DNA of 49,878 nt. Source: Psychrobacter nivimaris. Its GTDB lineage: Bacteria > Pseudomonadota > Gammaproteobacteria > Pseudomonadales > Moraxellaceae. The notes below the pieces were generated by a model. The model saw only the letters and a program-made list of their open reading frames with translations, did not search any database and was not told the origin of the DNA. The stretch is taken from assembly GCF_009812035.1 (NCBI RefSeq), contig NZ_VZIZ01000008.1, positions 1 through 49,878 of the forward strand, read 5' to 3'. Below are positions 17,293-26,606 of the stretch, piece by piece. Numbering within the stretch: the first letter of the stretch is position 1; every line of letters starts with the position of its first letter. The position numbers and the translations under genes were made by a program.

Positions 17293-17805
17293 CTACTTGG
17301 AAGATTTTACGATACGCATTAATATCAAGACATGTACGATCAGCAGCACACTAAATAGAATCAACGACTGCTCAGGGATACTTAATCCCATAAGCATCCA
17401 ATCAACAGAGGCGCATTCACCAGATCCTGCAAATACTTCTTTGAATACTTGTAGGATAGGGAGGGTATCAAGCCAATAGTTCAGTCCTGGACCACAAGAA
17501 GGTACTTGGTCAGCAGGCAGATGTTGTAGCCATACATGGCGTGCTGCTACTGCGGTTGCCCAACCAATACCTAATAGGCTACCAAGCCATGATAGTAGTC
17601 TTATCACTTTAGACTTAGGATTAAACAACGCTGATATCAGGGCAAAACCGCCCATGACGATCAAGCCAACACGCTGAAAAATACAGAGCGGGCAAGGTGA
17701 AAGCCCTAAATGACGCTGTAAATAAAACAGCGCAAAGCTCATGCCTATCACGGCCATCAATACTAAAAATATTTGTAAGTTACGGTAAGTGGTCAGCTGT
17801 CGCAT
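17293..17805 (-). CDS. dsbB: Disulfide bond formation protein B
   Basis: DsbB re-oxidises DsbA and passes electrons to quinone. The 170-residue membrane protein (E. coli 176) has four predicted helices, the first periplasmic redox pair CPLC (Cys38 and Cys41) and the second pair Cys104 and Cys131 in PSCGPG and GSGECA. The FQRVG motif just after the CPLC includes the arginine known to affect quinone binding in E. coli (Arg48). It is 52 bases downstream of the gshA stop on the same strand, so a thiol-related unit gshA-dsbB is plausible. The DsbC-like gene is 10 kb away; no dsbA is present. Confidence 0.95.
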   Translation of the reverse strand: MRQLTTYRNLQIFLVLMAVIGMSFALFYLQRHLGLSPCPLCIFQRVGLIVMGGFALISALFNPKSKVIRLLSWLGSLLGIGWATAVAARHVWLQHLPADQVPSCGPGLNYWLDTLPILQVFKEVFAGSGECASVDWMLMGLSIPEQSLILFSVLLIVHVLILMRIVKSSK

Positions 17806-17857
17806 GGTGCGTTACTCTTATGGTTTCATCTATACAGAGGTTAGGATGCAATCAGGT

Positions 17858-19432
17858 TTAGCGATACTGCTGTAAAAAGTCCATAAAGTCTTCTGTCTCA
17901 GACTTCTCAATCTCAGCCTGCTGCAAGATAGACTTTTCTGCCAATACTTCGTATTTCGCTTGGGTGTTTGGACTGAGAGTCTGCTGCAATAATGACTCGC
18001 GATGCTGCTGCGCTAATGTAAAACCAAGCTGCCATAGACTACCTAAGCGTTTGCTGTCGGAATTTACTTGTGCAGAGATAGTCGACTCAGAGTGTCCTGC
18101 TTTGCCCTGCATTAGTGCTACAGCTGCACGGTAATCATTACCACCGTAGTGAGCATCAAGCAACGCAGCAAGCGGCTGCATACGCTCTAGATGCGTTAGC
18201 ATCCAGCTTTCAAGTGACTGCTCTTGACCATTATTGATAATATGCAAGTCATCACGGCGACCTTCATTGACCACACGCTCAAGATTGATAGCGAGCGTGT
18301 CTTCTTCTTCAGGTAGCAAGTCTGGTGAGTCACTGAACAGACAATACAGCGCCATCACTTCCAAGAAGCAAGCACTAGAGAGGCGAATACCTACGTCACT
18401 GTATGGGTCAAGATCGATAGCACGGAACTCGACATAGGCGATACCGCGACGCTCAAGCGCTTCGGTTGGTGTTTCACCGCTCATCGCGATTTGTTTAGGA
18501 CGAATAGGGCTGTAGTACTCGTTTTCTATTTGTAAAATATGATTGTTAATTTGGATCGGGTTACCATCTTCGTCTTCTAAGCCAAGCTTAGCAAAGCTTT
18601 CGTGCGGTGTTTGAATGGCACGGCGCAGACCATCGACATACTCTGGCAAATAGTTATAACGTATATCAAGTTGCTCTTGCACGCTATTGGTATAGCCAAG
18701 CTTACCCATACGTAGGCTAGTCGCAGCAGGTTTGTAATAGGTCGAATCATTGAGCAATTCTAAATCATGCTCACGCCCTGCCAAGAAACAAGGACACACG
18801 CTCGGACTGGCACCCAGTAAATATAAGACAAGGCTGGTCAGACGTTTAAAGTTACGAATCAGCCCTAAGTATTTCTCGTTTTTGAATTCTGTCAATGTTT
18901 GGCGTTGTGCGGTCGGTGTTTTGGCTTGCCATGTCTCAAACAACGTATCACCAAAAGACAAGTTGTAATGTAGACCAGCAATCGTCTGCATGCGGCGACC
19001 ATAGCGAATACCAAGGCCACTGCGATATAGAGTTTTTAGCTTACCCGTATTAGAGCTACCATAATCAGCTAGTGGGATATCCTCATCTTTAGAAGACAAC
19101 ATACAAGGCATCGATAATGGCCACATCAGCTCACCTTCAGGTATGCCCTGATAGACCAATACGTGTAATTGGCGCAGCATATTGAGGGTTTCTTTTGGTG
19201 AGGACTTTGGTTCAGTGATGAGCTCAAGCAGGCTTTCTGAGTAATCGGTAGTAATAAAAGGATGGGTAAGCTTTGACCCAAGTTTGGCTGGATGCGGAGT
19301 CTGTGCCAAGAAACCATCAGGCTTTACGCGCAGGCCCTCTTTTTCAATACCGCGGAGCATACCCGTTAAGTGTTGGCTATCAAACCAATTAGGGATTTCG
19401 AAATTAACAAAGCTACTCGCAAAATTACTCAT
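17858..19432 (-). CDS. gshA: Glutamate-cysteine ligase
   Basis: GshA makes gamma-glutamylcysteine, the first step of glutathione synthesis. The 524-residue product (E. coli 518) shows the type I GCL pattern: RGIEKEGLRVKPDGFLAQTPHP, SLLELITEPKSS, CMLSSKDEDIPLADYGSS, GLHYNLSFGD, FLFACG-like replaced by LGASPSVCPCF, and YVEFRAIDLDPYSDVGI. ATGs at 19441 and 19432 are both in frame with no clear ribosome-binding site; I prefer MSNFASSF at 19432. dsbB follows. The stretch upstream (19433-19663) shows no gene. Confidence 0.95.
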   Translation of the reverse strand: MSNFASSFVNFEIPNWFDSQHLTGMLRGIEKEGLRVKPDGFLAQTPHPAKLGSKLTHPFITTDYSESLLELITEPKSSPKETLNMLRQLHVLVYQGIPEGELMWPLSMPCMLSSKDEDIPLADYGSSNTGKLKTLYRSGLGIRYGRRMQTIAGLHYNLSFGDTLFETWQAKTPTAQRQTLTEFKNEKYLGLIRNFKRLTSLVLYLLGASPSVCPCFLAGREHDLELLNDSTYYKPAATSLRMGKLGYTNSVQEQLDIRYNYLPEYVDGLRRAIQTPHESFAKLGLEDEDGNPIQINNHILQIENEYYSPIRPKQIAMSGETPTEALERRGIAYVEFRAIDLDPYSDVGIRLSSACFLEVMALYCLFSDSPDLLPEEEDTLAINLERVVNEGRRDDLHIINNGQEQSLESWMLTHLERMQPLAALLDAHYGGNDYRAAVALMQGKAGHSESTISAQVNSDSKRLGSLWQLGFTLAQQHRESLLQQTLSPNTQAKYEVLAEKSILQQAEIEKSETEDFMDFLQQYR

Positions 19433-19663
19433 AATAGTCATCTATTGTTATTTATTATGGCGGATCAAAACACGATAAGCGTTTGTCCATAAAATAGGTA
19501 AATGTTAGGTCAATAATTCCGTCAGTTTAGCTCAAAGCTGTCTTGAAAACCACGGACAATTACAAATACGATAAGCTTTAGGCAACGCGATTTGTGAGGA
19601 TTTTGACCCTGTTTTTAATACAAATTCATCTCGAATACAGCGTTATTCTGGCCAGACATTTTG

Positions 19664-19700
19664 ATAAAAAAAGCATCTACCTGAGAGATAGATGCTTTGT
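19664..19700 (-). terminator. erpA terminator
   Basis: On the minus strand AAAGCATCTATCTCTCAGGTAGATGCTTTTTTT forms a 10-base stem (AAAGCATCTA/TAGATGCTTT) with a long T-tract, about 85 bases after the erpA stop. The neighbouring 68-residue plus-strand frame (19594-19800) runs through it and looks spurious. Confidence 0.8.
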
Positions 19701-19785
19701 TCATTATGCCTACAAGCCATTTGACATAGTATTGGCATACTACCGCATTATCTTAATAACCATAGCGCGACCGCGTCTATTTGGC

Positions 19786-20166
19786 TTATATAGAGAATGA
19801 CGAACCGCAGCCGCACGTGGTCGTGGCATTTGGATTGGTCACAACAAAACGTGCCCCTTCCAGACCTTCGGTATAGTCAACGGTAGAGCCTTGCAAGTAT
19901 TGATAGCTTAGCGAATCGACGACTAACGTCACATCACCATTATCAAAATTGGCATCGTCTTCGTTTAGATCGTTGGCAAAGTTAAACCCGTAAGAGAAAC
20001 CAGAACAACCACCACCTGTCACATAGACACGTAACATAAGATCGCTATCGCCTTCTTCTTCGCGTAGACGGCGTACTTTTTGCGCCGCACTATCAGTTAG
20101 GCTTAATACGGTTGGGTCTACTGGCTGGCTTGAGCTTGGACTAAATTGGTTGGCTGATTCGTTCAT
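19786..20166 (-). CDS. erpA: A-type iron-sulfur carrier ErpA
   Basis: ErpA passes Fe-S clusters to apo-enzymes of isoprenoid synthesis and respiration. The 126-residue product (E. coli 114) has a Ser/Pro-rich N-terminal extension and a complete HesB/IscA domain: [28 protein letters not shown], and the terminal [12 protein letters not shown]. Cluster ligands are Cys54, Cys118 and Cys120. The frame runs 18 codons further up (to 20220), but ATG 20166 has TGAGGTAG directly upstream, deciding the start. It is divergent from yheS across a gap of about 660 bases. Confidence 0.95.
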   Translation of the reverse strand: MNESANQFSPSSSQPVDPTVLSLTDSAAQKVRRLREEEGDSDLMLRVYVTGGGCSGFSYGFNFANDLNEDDANFDNGDVTLVVDSLSYQYLQGSTVDYTEGLEGARFVVTNPNATTTCGCGSSFSI

Positions 20167-20827
20167 ATCTACCTCAGTTGCTAGGATCAAATGCGGTCGT
20201 CGTCCTGTTTGGGTTTGCAATAGGGTACTTGCAAATAAAGATACGCACGGCGTTTGATTTAATTGGGTGCTGTCATTATGGCAAAGCTATTGGTGCATTA
20301 TAAGCTGCTTGTACAATTTCAAAATAGTATTTGTGCCACCACAATATTTTATTGGCTCTATTGATAGTGGGCACTTATCTTTCAGCAGTATATCATAATG
20401 GGGGTGCTGATTCGTTTGTCAAGAGTGATGCAACTACTGAATTTTACTAATGAATAGCAGTGTCCCATTTTTGATATTGTGTTTTTTAAAATAACTGCGC
20501 CAAGGGGCTAAACCAATAACCAGACTAAAAAATAATAGCGTGTGACTATATAAAACACTACTTAATAATATTAGACAGTCTTAAAGCTTATTAGTCATAT
20601 TACGGTATTTTACGGCCATAACCTTTATAATAGTAACAACCATGTATGAGCTCAAGAGTCGCTTGTGCAACTTAAGGTGTTTAGCGTAATAAATACTTAG
20701 TTTTGAAATAGTTATTTAATTGTTTGCCTATGGGGCAAGCGTTTGAAATAATAGCCGCCAGTTGGCATACCCTATGTGTGTTTCTTATTGCCCTATACCT
20801 ATATTATTGTTGAGATGAAGAAATTAT
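20167..20827. other. Long intergenic region between erpA and yheS
   Basis: About 660 AT-rich bases with no open reading frame longer than about 20 codons that looks real. It must hold the divergent promoters of erpA and yheS, but no confident promoter, operator or RNA gene is visible by eye. Confidence 0.5.
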
Positions 20828-22849
20828 ATGATCGAATTTAAAGACGTTGGTGTTCGCCGTGATGGTCGTGAATTGTTTGCAGGTGCAAGCTTTCAGCTCC
20901 ATCCAGGTCACAAAGTTGGACTGACGGGCAACAACGGCACAGGCAAATCTACTTTATTTGCGCTATTACTGACGCAGATGGGTACAGGCGATACAGAGGT
21001 CACCCTTGATAAAGGTGAAGTCAGTATTCCTGATAGCTGGCATGTGGCGCATATGGCACAGGAAGTTGGTGCTACGACGCAGTCTGCAATCGATTATGTA
21101 TTGAGCGGTGATGAGCAGTGGTATGAAATTAATGCTGCGCTAAATGATTTGAGCAGCGTGAGTGATGAGCAAATTGGTGTGCTGCACCAGCAGTTCGATG
21201 AAATTGACGGATATCGTACACCGACTAAAGCAGCACAAATTATGGCAGGTCTTGGTTTTAAGACTAGCCAGCATGAGCTGCCTGTAGAAGGGTTTTCTGG
21301 TGGTTGGCGTATGCGCTTAAACCTTGCCAAAACCTTGATGAGCCGTGCTGATTTGATGTTACTTGATGAGCCAACCAACCATTTGGACTTAGACGCTATC
21401 TTGTGGCTTGAGACATGGATCAATGCCTATATGGGTCTGGTCATCGTCATCTCGCATGACCAAGCGTTCTTAGATGCAACCGTCGGTCATATCTTGCATG
21501 TCGAGCAACAAAAAATCACCCTTTATACTGGTAACTATCAGCAGTTTATCCGTACCCGTCATGAGCGTATGGCGCAGCAGCAGCAAGCGTTTGAAAAGCA
21601 AGAAGCGACAAAGGCTCACTTGGATGACTTTATTCGTCGTTTCCGTGCTAAAGCCAGTAAAGCTAAGCAAGCACAGAGCCGTATTAAACAGTTAGAGCGC
21701 ATGGCAGAGCTGTCACCAATGATGGCTGACAATCCGTTCTCGTTCCAGTTCTATGAGCCAGCAAACATGAGCTCACCACTAATTGAGCTGACCAACGCAG
21801 ATATTGGCTATAGTGAGACACCGCTTCTACACAATGCCAATGTACAGGTAACCCCTGACACCCGTCTTGGCTTATTGGGTATGAACGGCGCTGGTAAATC
21901 AACGCTGATTAAAGCATTAGTCGGTGAGCTTGGTGTACTAACAGGAAAGTATCGTGTTTCGGATACCTTAAAGCTTGGCTATTTCAATCAGCATCAAATG
22001 GATATCCTAGATGCCAAAGCAACGCCTATAGAAATGCTACGTCGCCTGGCAGGTAAAACCTCTGATGCGATGCTGCGCTCGTTCTTGGGTAGCTTTGACT
22101 TCCGCGGTGAGCGCATTGATACCCCAAGCGAGCTATTCTCAGGTGGTGAGCGTGCGCGTTTGACTTTGGCATTGATTGTTTGGCAGCGTCCAAACGTTCT
22201 TGTACTCGATGAGCCAACCAACCATTTAGATTTACAAATGCGTCAAGCATTGACTATCGCCTTACAAGGTTTTAAGGGCGCAGTGGTACTGGTATCGCAT
22301 GATCGAGAACTAATTGCCAATGTCTGTGATGAGCTGTATCTGGTACATGATGGCATCATCGAAGAGTTCGATGGCGACATTGGTGACTATGGTAAGTGGC
22401 TAGCAGAGAAGCGCAAGCAAGAGAACGCATCAGATAAGAATACCGGTAAGAAAAAAAGCAAAAAAGAGAGTAAGAATTTTGTTTCACGTGAAACAGATAA
22501 TAGTCAAGCAAGTAATAAAGCATCTGATAACTCGTCAAATAGTAAAGCTGCGACGCCTGCGCTTAGTAAAGAAGAGCAGCGTAAGCTAGCCGCTGAACAA
22601 CGTAAAATGACAGCACCTATCCGTCGTGAGATAGAGGAAACAGAAAAGACATTGGCTAAGATTGATAAGCAGCTTGTAACGCTTGAAGAAAAACTGGCTG
22701 ATACAGAGCTGTACGAAGAGAGCCGTAAGTCTGACTTACTTGTATTGCTCAATGAGCAAACAGCGCTACAGCAGCAGCATAGCGACAATGAAGAGAAGTT
22801 ACTACTATCAATGACGACTTTAGAAGAGATGGAAGCTAAGTTCGCATAA
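20828..22849 (+). CDS. yheS: ABC-F family ATPase YheS
   Basis: ABC-F proteins act on the ribosome. The 673-residue product (E. coli YheS 637) aligns throughout by eye with YheS rather than Uup or EttA. Its first ATPase domain has GNNGTGKST, GFSGGWRMRLNLAKTLM and MLLDEPTNHLD; the linker helix reads HLDDFIRRFRAKASKAKQAQSRIKQLERM; the second domain has GMNGAGKST, FSGGERARLTLAL and VLDEPTNHLD. A basic then Ser/Asn-rich stretch (about residues 535-580) and a C-terminal coiled coil follow. A perfect parS palindrome lies in that variable stretch, coding for VSRET. Upstream AGATGAAGAAATTAT is a weak ribosome-binding site. It ends in a strong shared terminator. Confidence 0.95.
   Translation: MIEFKDVGVRRDGRELFAGASFQLHPGHKVGLTGNNGTGKSTLFALLLTQMGTGDTEVTLDKGEVSIPDSWHVAHMAQEVGATTQSAIDYVLSGDEQWYEINAALNDLSSVSDEQIGVLHQQFDEIDGYRTPTKAAQIMAGLGFKTSQHELPVEGFSGGWRMRLNLAKTLMSRADLMLLDEPTNHLDLDAILWLETWINAYMGLVIVISHDQAFLDATVGHILHVEQQKITLYTGNYQQFIRTRHERMAQQQQAFEKQEATKAHLDDFIRRFRAKASKAKQAQSRIKQLERMAELSPMMADNPFSFQFYEPANMSSPLIELTNADIGYSETPLLHNANVQVTPDTRLGLLGMNGAGKSTLIKALVGELGVLTGKYRVSDTLKLGYFNQHQMDILDAKATPIEMLRRLAGKTSDAMLRSFLGSFDFRGERIDTPSELFSGGERARLTLALIVWQRPNVLVLDEPTNHLDLQMRQALTIALQGFKGAVVLVSHDRELIANVCDELYLVHDGIIEEFDGDIGDYGKWLAEKRKQENASDKNTGKKKSKKESKNFVSRETDNSQASNKASDNSSNSKAATPALSKEEQRKLAAEQRKMTAPIRREIEETEKTLAKIDKQLVTLEEKLADTELYEESRKSDLLVLLNEQTALQQQHSDNEEKLLLSMTTLEEMEAKFA
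22480..22495. promoter_or_regulatory. Consensus parS ParB-binding site (within yheS)
   Basis: TGTTTCACGTGAAACA is a perfect 16-base palindrome and an exact match to chromosomal parS. It lies in the codons of a low-conservation linker of yheS, where sequence is free to vary. Together with 4848, 8418 and 9718 it forms a cluster over about 18 kb. Confidence 0.9.
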
Positions 22850-22879
22850 AGCGTTCTAGATAGTTATATAAGCAGACAT

Positions 22880-22912
22880 AAAAAAGGGATGGCATAAGCC
22901 ATCCCTTTTTTA
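22880..22912. terminator. Bidirectional terminator, yheS / rlpA-like
   Basis: AAAAAAGGGATGGCTTATG and its mirror CATAAGCCATCCCTTTTTT: an excellent intrinsic terminator with T-tracts on both strands, between convergent genes. Confidence 0.95.
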
Positions 22913-22917
22913 TTACA

Positions 22918-23280
22918 TTATTCCTTACGATATTTGCCATCACCGTACGACAGTATTTCCATCGTGGTCGTACAAAGCTGACAGTTTATTTCACCAGCAG
23001 CGGCTTTTGATAAATCAAGGATACGGCCTCTAATAAAAGGTCCTCTGTCCGTGATTTTTACAACGACGCTCTGCTTTGTCTTTTGATTGGTTACTTGTAC
23101 CTTCGTGCCGAACGGTAACGTGCGATGTGCAGCGGTTAAAGAGTTCATGTTGAAGATACTGCCACTCGCTGTGCGCTTACCATGAAACTTACTACCGTAG
23201 TAACTGGTATTGGCTGCAAAAACTGTGGTGCTAAGTAGTAGCGATAAAGTGACAACCAAAGACTTGATTAAATAAGACAT
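22918..23280 (-). CDS. RlpA-like double-psi beta-barrel protein
   Basis: A 120-residue exported protein: signal peptide ending VFAANT and then a DPBB domain typical of septal-ring lytic transglycosylase RlpA: TSYYGSKFHGKRTASGSIFNMNSLTAAHRTLPFGTKVQVTNQ, and the catalytic-loop-like ITDRGPFIRGRILDLSKAAAGEI. The SPOR domain of full-size RlpA is absent, as in short RlpA-like proteins, so septal targeting cannot be assumed. Two cysteines (NCQLC) lie in the C-terminal strand. It has no neighbours of related function. Start MSYLIKSLVV at 23280. Confidence 0.85.
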   Translation of the reverse strand: MSYLIKSLVVTLSLLLSTTVFAANTSYYGSKFHGKRTASGSIFNMNSLTAAHRTLPFGTKVQVTNQKTKQSVVVKITDRGPFIRGRILDLSKAAAGEINCQLCTTTMEILSYGDGKYRKE

Positions 23281-23648
23281 TTAATACCTTTAAGCAATTA
23301 ATAAAATAGACAGATGCTCTTGCCTACGTTATCTATACTCCCTATGAGTATGAATAATAGGGGATTCTACAAGAGCTAGCTTGTCATATTATTACTGCCG
23401 TGTAAAAAACTCATGAGGTCAAATACCTGTTTTTTAAGGAAAAATAGCTATTTTTTAGCAAAAATAATGATGACGTAGGTACTAAAATTAGACTTATAAA
23501 GAGTGATTCTCATAAAGAAGCCGACAAAATACTGGAAAGCCAACAACGTAATATAAATAGGTAATATATAAAGACCAAATCTATCGATATAGCATAATTA
23601 TCGTTATGAAAGCTCAAATAGTAATAGATAATATAATGTAAAAAAACC
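23281..23648. other. AT-rich gap upstream of DUF3015 gene
   Basis: About 370 bases without a credible reading frame. Divergent promoters of the rlpA-like and DUF3015 genes must lie here and just downstream; nothing else is recognisable. Confidence 0.4.
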
Positions 23649-23676
23649 TTGCTATATTCTTACTATTTTGTAGAAT
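23649..23676 (+). promoter_or_regulatory. Candidate promoter of DUF3015 gene
   Basis: TTGCTA at 23649-23654, a 16-base spacer and TAGAAT at 23671-23676 fit a sigma70 promoter, giving a leader of about 95 bases before the ATG at 23780. Confidence 0.4.
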
Positions 23677-23779
23677 GCATAAGGTTAAACATTATTCTAG
23701 AGTATCTATGAAATATACTCATAATAAGTTTGATTTTTGGTCAAATAATCTATTTTTTATCGTCTTTCGAGGAAGTTTT

Positions 23780-24271
23780 ATGTTAAAGAAAATTGCGATT
23801 GCTTCAGTTGTTGCTGCTATGATTCCATTTAGCGCAGCTAATGCCGATCTTGGTTCTAAATTTAAAACGGCAGAAACTGGTCGCACTATCGAGCAGATTT
23901 ATAAGCAGTGTGGTATTGGTGGTGCTTTGTTTGGTAATTCTAGCCCTATCTTAGCTATTATCTCTAACGTGACTTGGGATTTAGGTACTACGGCTGCTAC
24001 TTCTGACTCTATGTCTCCTGAAACTTGCCAAGGTGGTAACGTTAGAGCTGCGGTTTTGATTAAAGAAGCCTTCCCAAGTGTGGAAAAAGATCTAGCTTCA
24101 GGCCAAGGTGCTCATTTATCTGCCCTACAAAGTGTTGCTAACTGTGATTCAGCCGCTAGTGTACGCGCACAGTATGGTAAATATACTCAGACTTCTGCCT
24201 ATCGTACTGCTACGCAAGATCAAAATGCTGAGACGCTATTTAGCATCGTTAAGCAAAGCTGTGCTATCTAA
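23780..24271 (+). CDS. DUF3015 family exported protein
   Basis: The 163-residue product starts with a signal peptide (MLKKIAIASVVAAMIPFSAANA) and continues as a DUF3015 domain: CGIGGALFGNSSPILAIISNVTWDLGTTAATSDSMSPETCQGG, in which the cysteines and the N-x-T-W-D-L-G-T-T-A core are characteristic. Function of the family is unknown. The start at 23780 is fixed by CGAGGAAG seven bases upstream and by the signal peptide; the frame runs 35 codons further up but across the likely promoter. A terminator follows at 24334, and then the DUF4105 gene, a frequent companion of DUF3015 genes in related bacteria. Confidence 0.9.
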   Translation: MLKKIAIASVVAAMIPFSAANADLGSKFKTAETGRTIEQIYKQCGIGGALFGNSSPILAIISNVTWDLGTTAATSDSMSPETCQGGNVRAAVLIKEAFPSVEKDLASGQGAHLSALQSVANCDSAASVRAQYGKYTQTSAYRTATQDQNAETLFSIVKQSCAI

Positions 24272-24333
24272 ATATTGAAAGTGCTAGGTATTAAGTTTTT
24301 AGTTTAATACTCAAACTTTTGATGATTTAATGA

Positions 24334-24369
24334 TAAAAACACGTAAACCTAGTGCTTACGTGTTTTTTA
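24334..24369 (+). terminator. Terminator of DUF3015 gene
   Basis: AACACGTAA and TTACGTGTT form a stem around ACCTAGTGC, followed by TTTTT. It ends about 30 bases before the ATG of the DUF4105 gene, separating the two. Confidence 0.85.
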
Positions 24370-24399
24370 TTGCTCATGTATTTATGGTATCTAAATAAA

Positions 24400-26455
24400 A
24401 TGCAAAAGATGTTTTTATGGGTGGCCTGTTTGGCTGCAACGACTATTTGCAATGCGGAAGTTGATGAAACGAATGCCTATGCTTCAGATCCAGTAATAGT
24501 AGATAACGAAAATAAGTTCTCTTCTAGTAATGATTCGGCTATCGCAGCAGACATGACTTTAAGTGATCGCGAGAACTTGTCAGATATTGAGCCAAGCGTA
24601 CAACGACTCACTGAATCGCAGATACAAGAGCAAAACCGAAACTCTCAAAAAAAATACCGCTATTGATCCCATAAAACTAAAATCATTGGCTAAGCACTCC
24701 CAATGGCAACATTTATTGTTTTATAAAAATGGCAAGGCTGAAGTCATCTCACCAGATTTTTATTTAACCAATCCTAAGCCTCGTTCGAAACGTAATTTTG
24801 ATCCCTATGCAGAGCTTATAGCAACGATAGAGCAAATAAATAATGAGGGCGTAGCTTGTAAGTATCCAGCCAGATATTTATGGCTTAATCATCATCTACC
24901 AGAGCTGAACGTCGATCTCAAAAACTGCTCAAAATTACCCGATGCGAATCAAGAAATAAGCTTGATCCTAGTAAGCAGCTATTTAAAAAACCCAGCTTCT
25001 TCATTTGGTCATGTACTGGTCAAAACCAACACGCCTATAGATAATGCCAATAATACGAACAGTGATGTCAGAGAGCTATCTAGCGAGGACTTACTTAATA
25101 ACTCATACAACTTCGGCGCTCGTATTCCAGAAAATGAGAACGGTGCGATGTACGCGCTAAAAGGACTATTTGGGTTTTATGATGCTGGGTTTTCAGAGAC
25201 GGAATTTTTTAAACAAGACGCGGTATATTCCAAGAACGAGCAACGTGATATGTGGGAGTACGTGCTCAATCTAGATGCCTTTGAAACACAATTATTGAAC
25301 TATCATTTGTACGAAGCAAAGTCTGCTCGATTTGACTATTATTTTATCAAACAAAATTGTGGTTATCGCTCAGGAGAGATACTTGAGCTGATAAGCGACA
25401 TAAAAACGACTGAGCGAGTAGGTCCTTGGTATGCGCCAGACTATGTATTCGATCAGCTATTAGAACACGACAACGGCGCTGATTCCTTAGTGTCTTCAGT
25501 ACGCTATTTGCCCTCTGAACAAACGCAACTGCGCGAGAAGTTTGTACAATTATCTAAGCCAATACAAGCCGTCATAAACTCTGTCATTCGTACAGAAAGC
25601 ACTGCCCCGCTTGCTACTTTAAACGCGGACGATAAGGCAGTTGCTCTTGATTTTCTGATCTTACATCGTACTTATAAAATCACGCAAGACGATACACCGA
25701 AGCAGAGAGCTCTCAAAAGCGAATTGCTCAGTCAGCGTTTTGCGCTACCAGCTAGCAATGGTTTGGCTCAGCTGCCTGTACCGAACAAACCCTCTCCAGC
25801 ATTGAGTAACAAAACCACGCAGACTACAGTCGTTTTATCTGAGGAGAGGGCAGAAGTTGGTTTATCGTTATTTGTAAAAGACCCACTGAACGCTCATACA
25901 GATATTGATAAACGTTTTGAAGCCGTAAAAGCGTCACTGGGTTATAGCTTTGATATGCATCAATGGACATTGACGGATTTCGTGTTTTTAGACATGCAGC
26001 AGATTGAAGATCTTAGACAACCGTTATCGGGCGAACCTAAACTGTCTTGGCAACTGAAAACAGGCGCTCGTACAGACATGTTTACTGGCAATCGACATAG
26101 CCCTTACGCACAAGCTGGCGTTGGCGCAGGCGCTAAGTTTGGTAAACATATACTTGGCTATGGTATGGTCAATGCGACGGCCCATGATCAAGATAAACAC
26201 GCAGATATCGGTATTGAGCTTGGCTTACGTATGAAACGTAATAACCAAAGTGCTGAATTGTCTTACGTAACTTCAAAGAGAGAAGGGCGCACTGCTATTG
26301 ATGTTGCCAAATTGACATTACGCCAGCAGCTATCAAAGAATAACGACGCCAGACTTATAATGACATATTCAGACACTGTAATGGCCGATAATAGCGTAGT
26401 GTTAGGTGATTCAAATACGATAGATGCTGCTATCGCTTGGCATCACTACTGGTAA
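24400..26455 (+). CDS. DUF4105 exported/outer-membrane protein, frameshifted at an A8 tract
   Basis: Two overlapping frames together make one gene. The first, ATG 24400 to TGA 24666 (88 codons), encodes a signal peptide (MFLWVACLAATTICNA) and an acidic mature N-terminus. The second, running to 26455, encodes the DUF4105 domain (HLLFYKNGKAEVISPDFYL, SSYLKNPASSFGHVLVKTN, QNCGYRSGEILEL) and a C-terminal strand-rich part that looks like an outer-membrane barrel ending in W. They meet at a run of eight A residues (24647-24654). Removing one A reads SQKNTAID and joins them into one protein of about 684 residues. As the sequence stands, the domain frame has only a GTG at 24563 without a signal peptide. 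It may be phase-variable, corrected by polymerase slippage, decayed, or a sequencing error. The family's activity is unknown. Confidence 0.8.
24647..24654 (+). repeat. A8 homopolymer at frame junction of the DUF4105 gene
   Basis: Eight consecutive A residues at exactly the place where the signal-peptide frame must shift by one base to enter the DUF4105 frame. A7 would restore the reading frame. Confidence 0.9.
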
Positions 26456-26606
26456 TATTTATATAACGGTGTTTGTTGTAATTATTGCTATGATGATAAG
26501 TAGGCTACAAAAATTGCTATAGCAGAATCTAGTAGCCATTTATACCGTATCGTTTGAAATTGGCAGACTGATACCACTAATATGTTTTTATTTTGGGGAA
26601 AATAAC

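Noticed and set aside
19594..19800. 68-residue plus-strand reading frame downstream of erpA
   Set aside because: It runs through the erpA terminator hairpin, has no ribosome-binding site and no recognisable composition.
24563..24646. GTG 24563 as the real start of the DUF4105 protein
   Set aside because: No ribosome-binding site, and the protein would lack the signal peptide that lies just upstream in the other frame.
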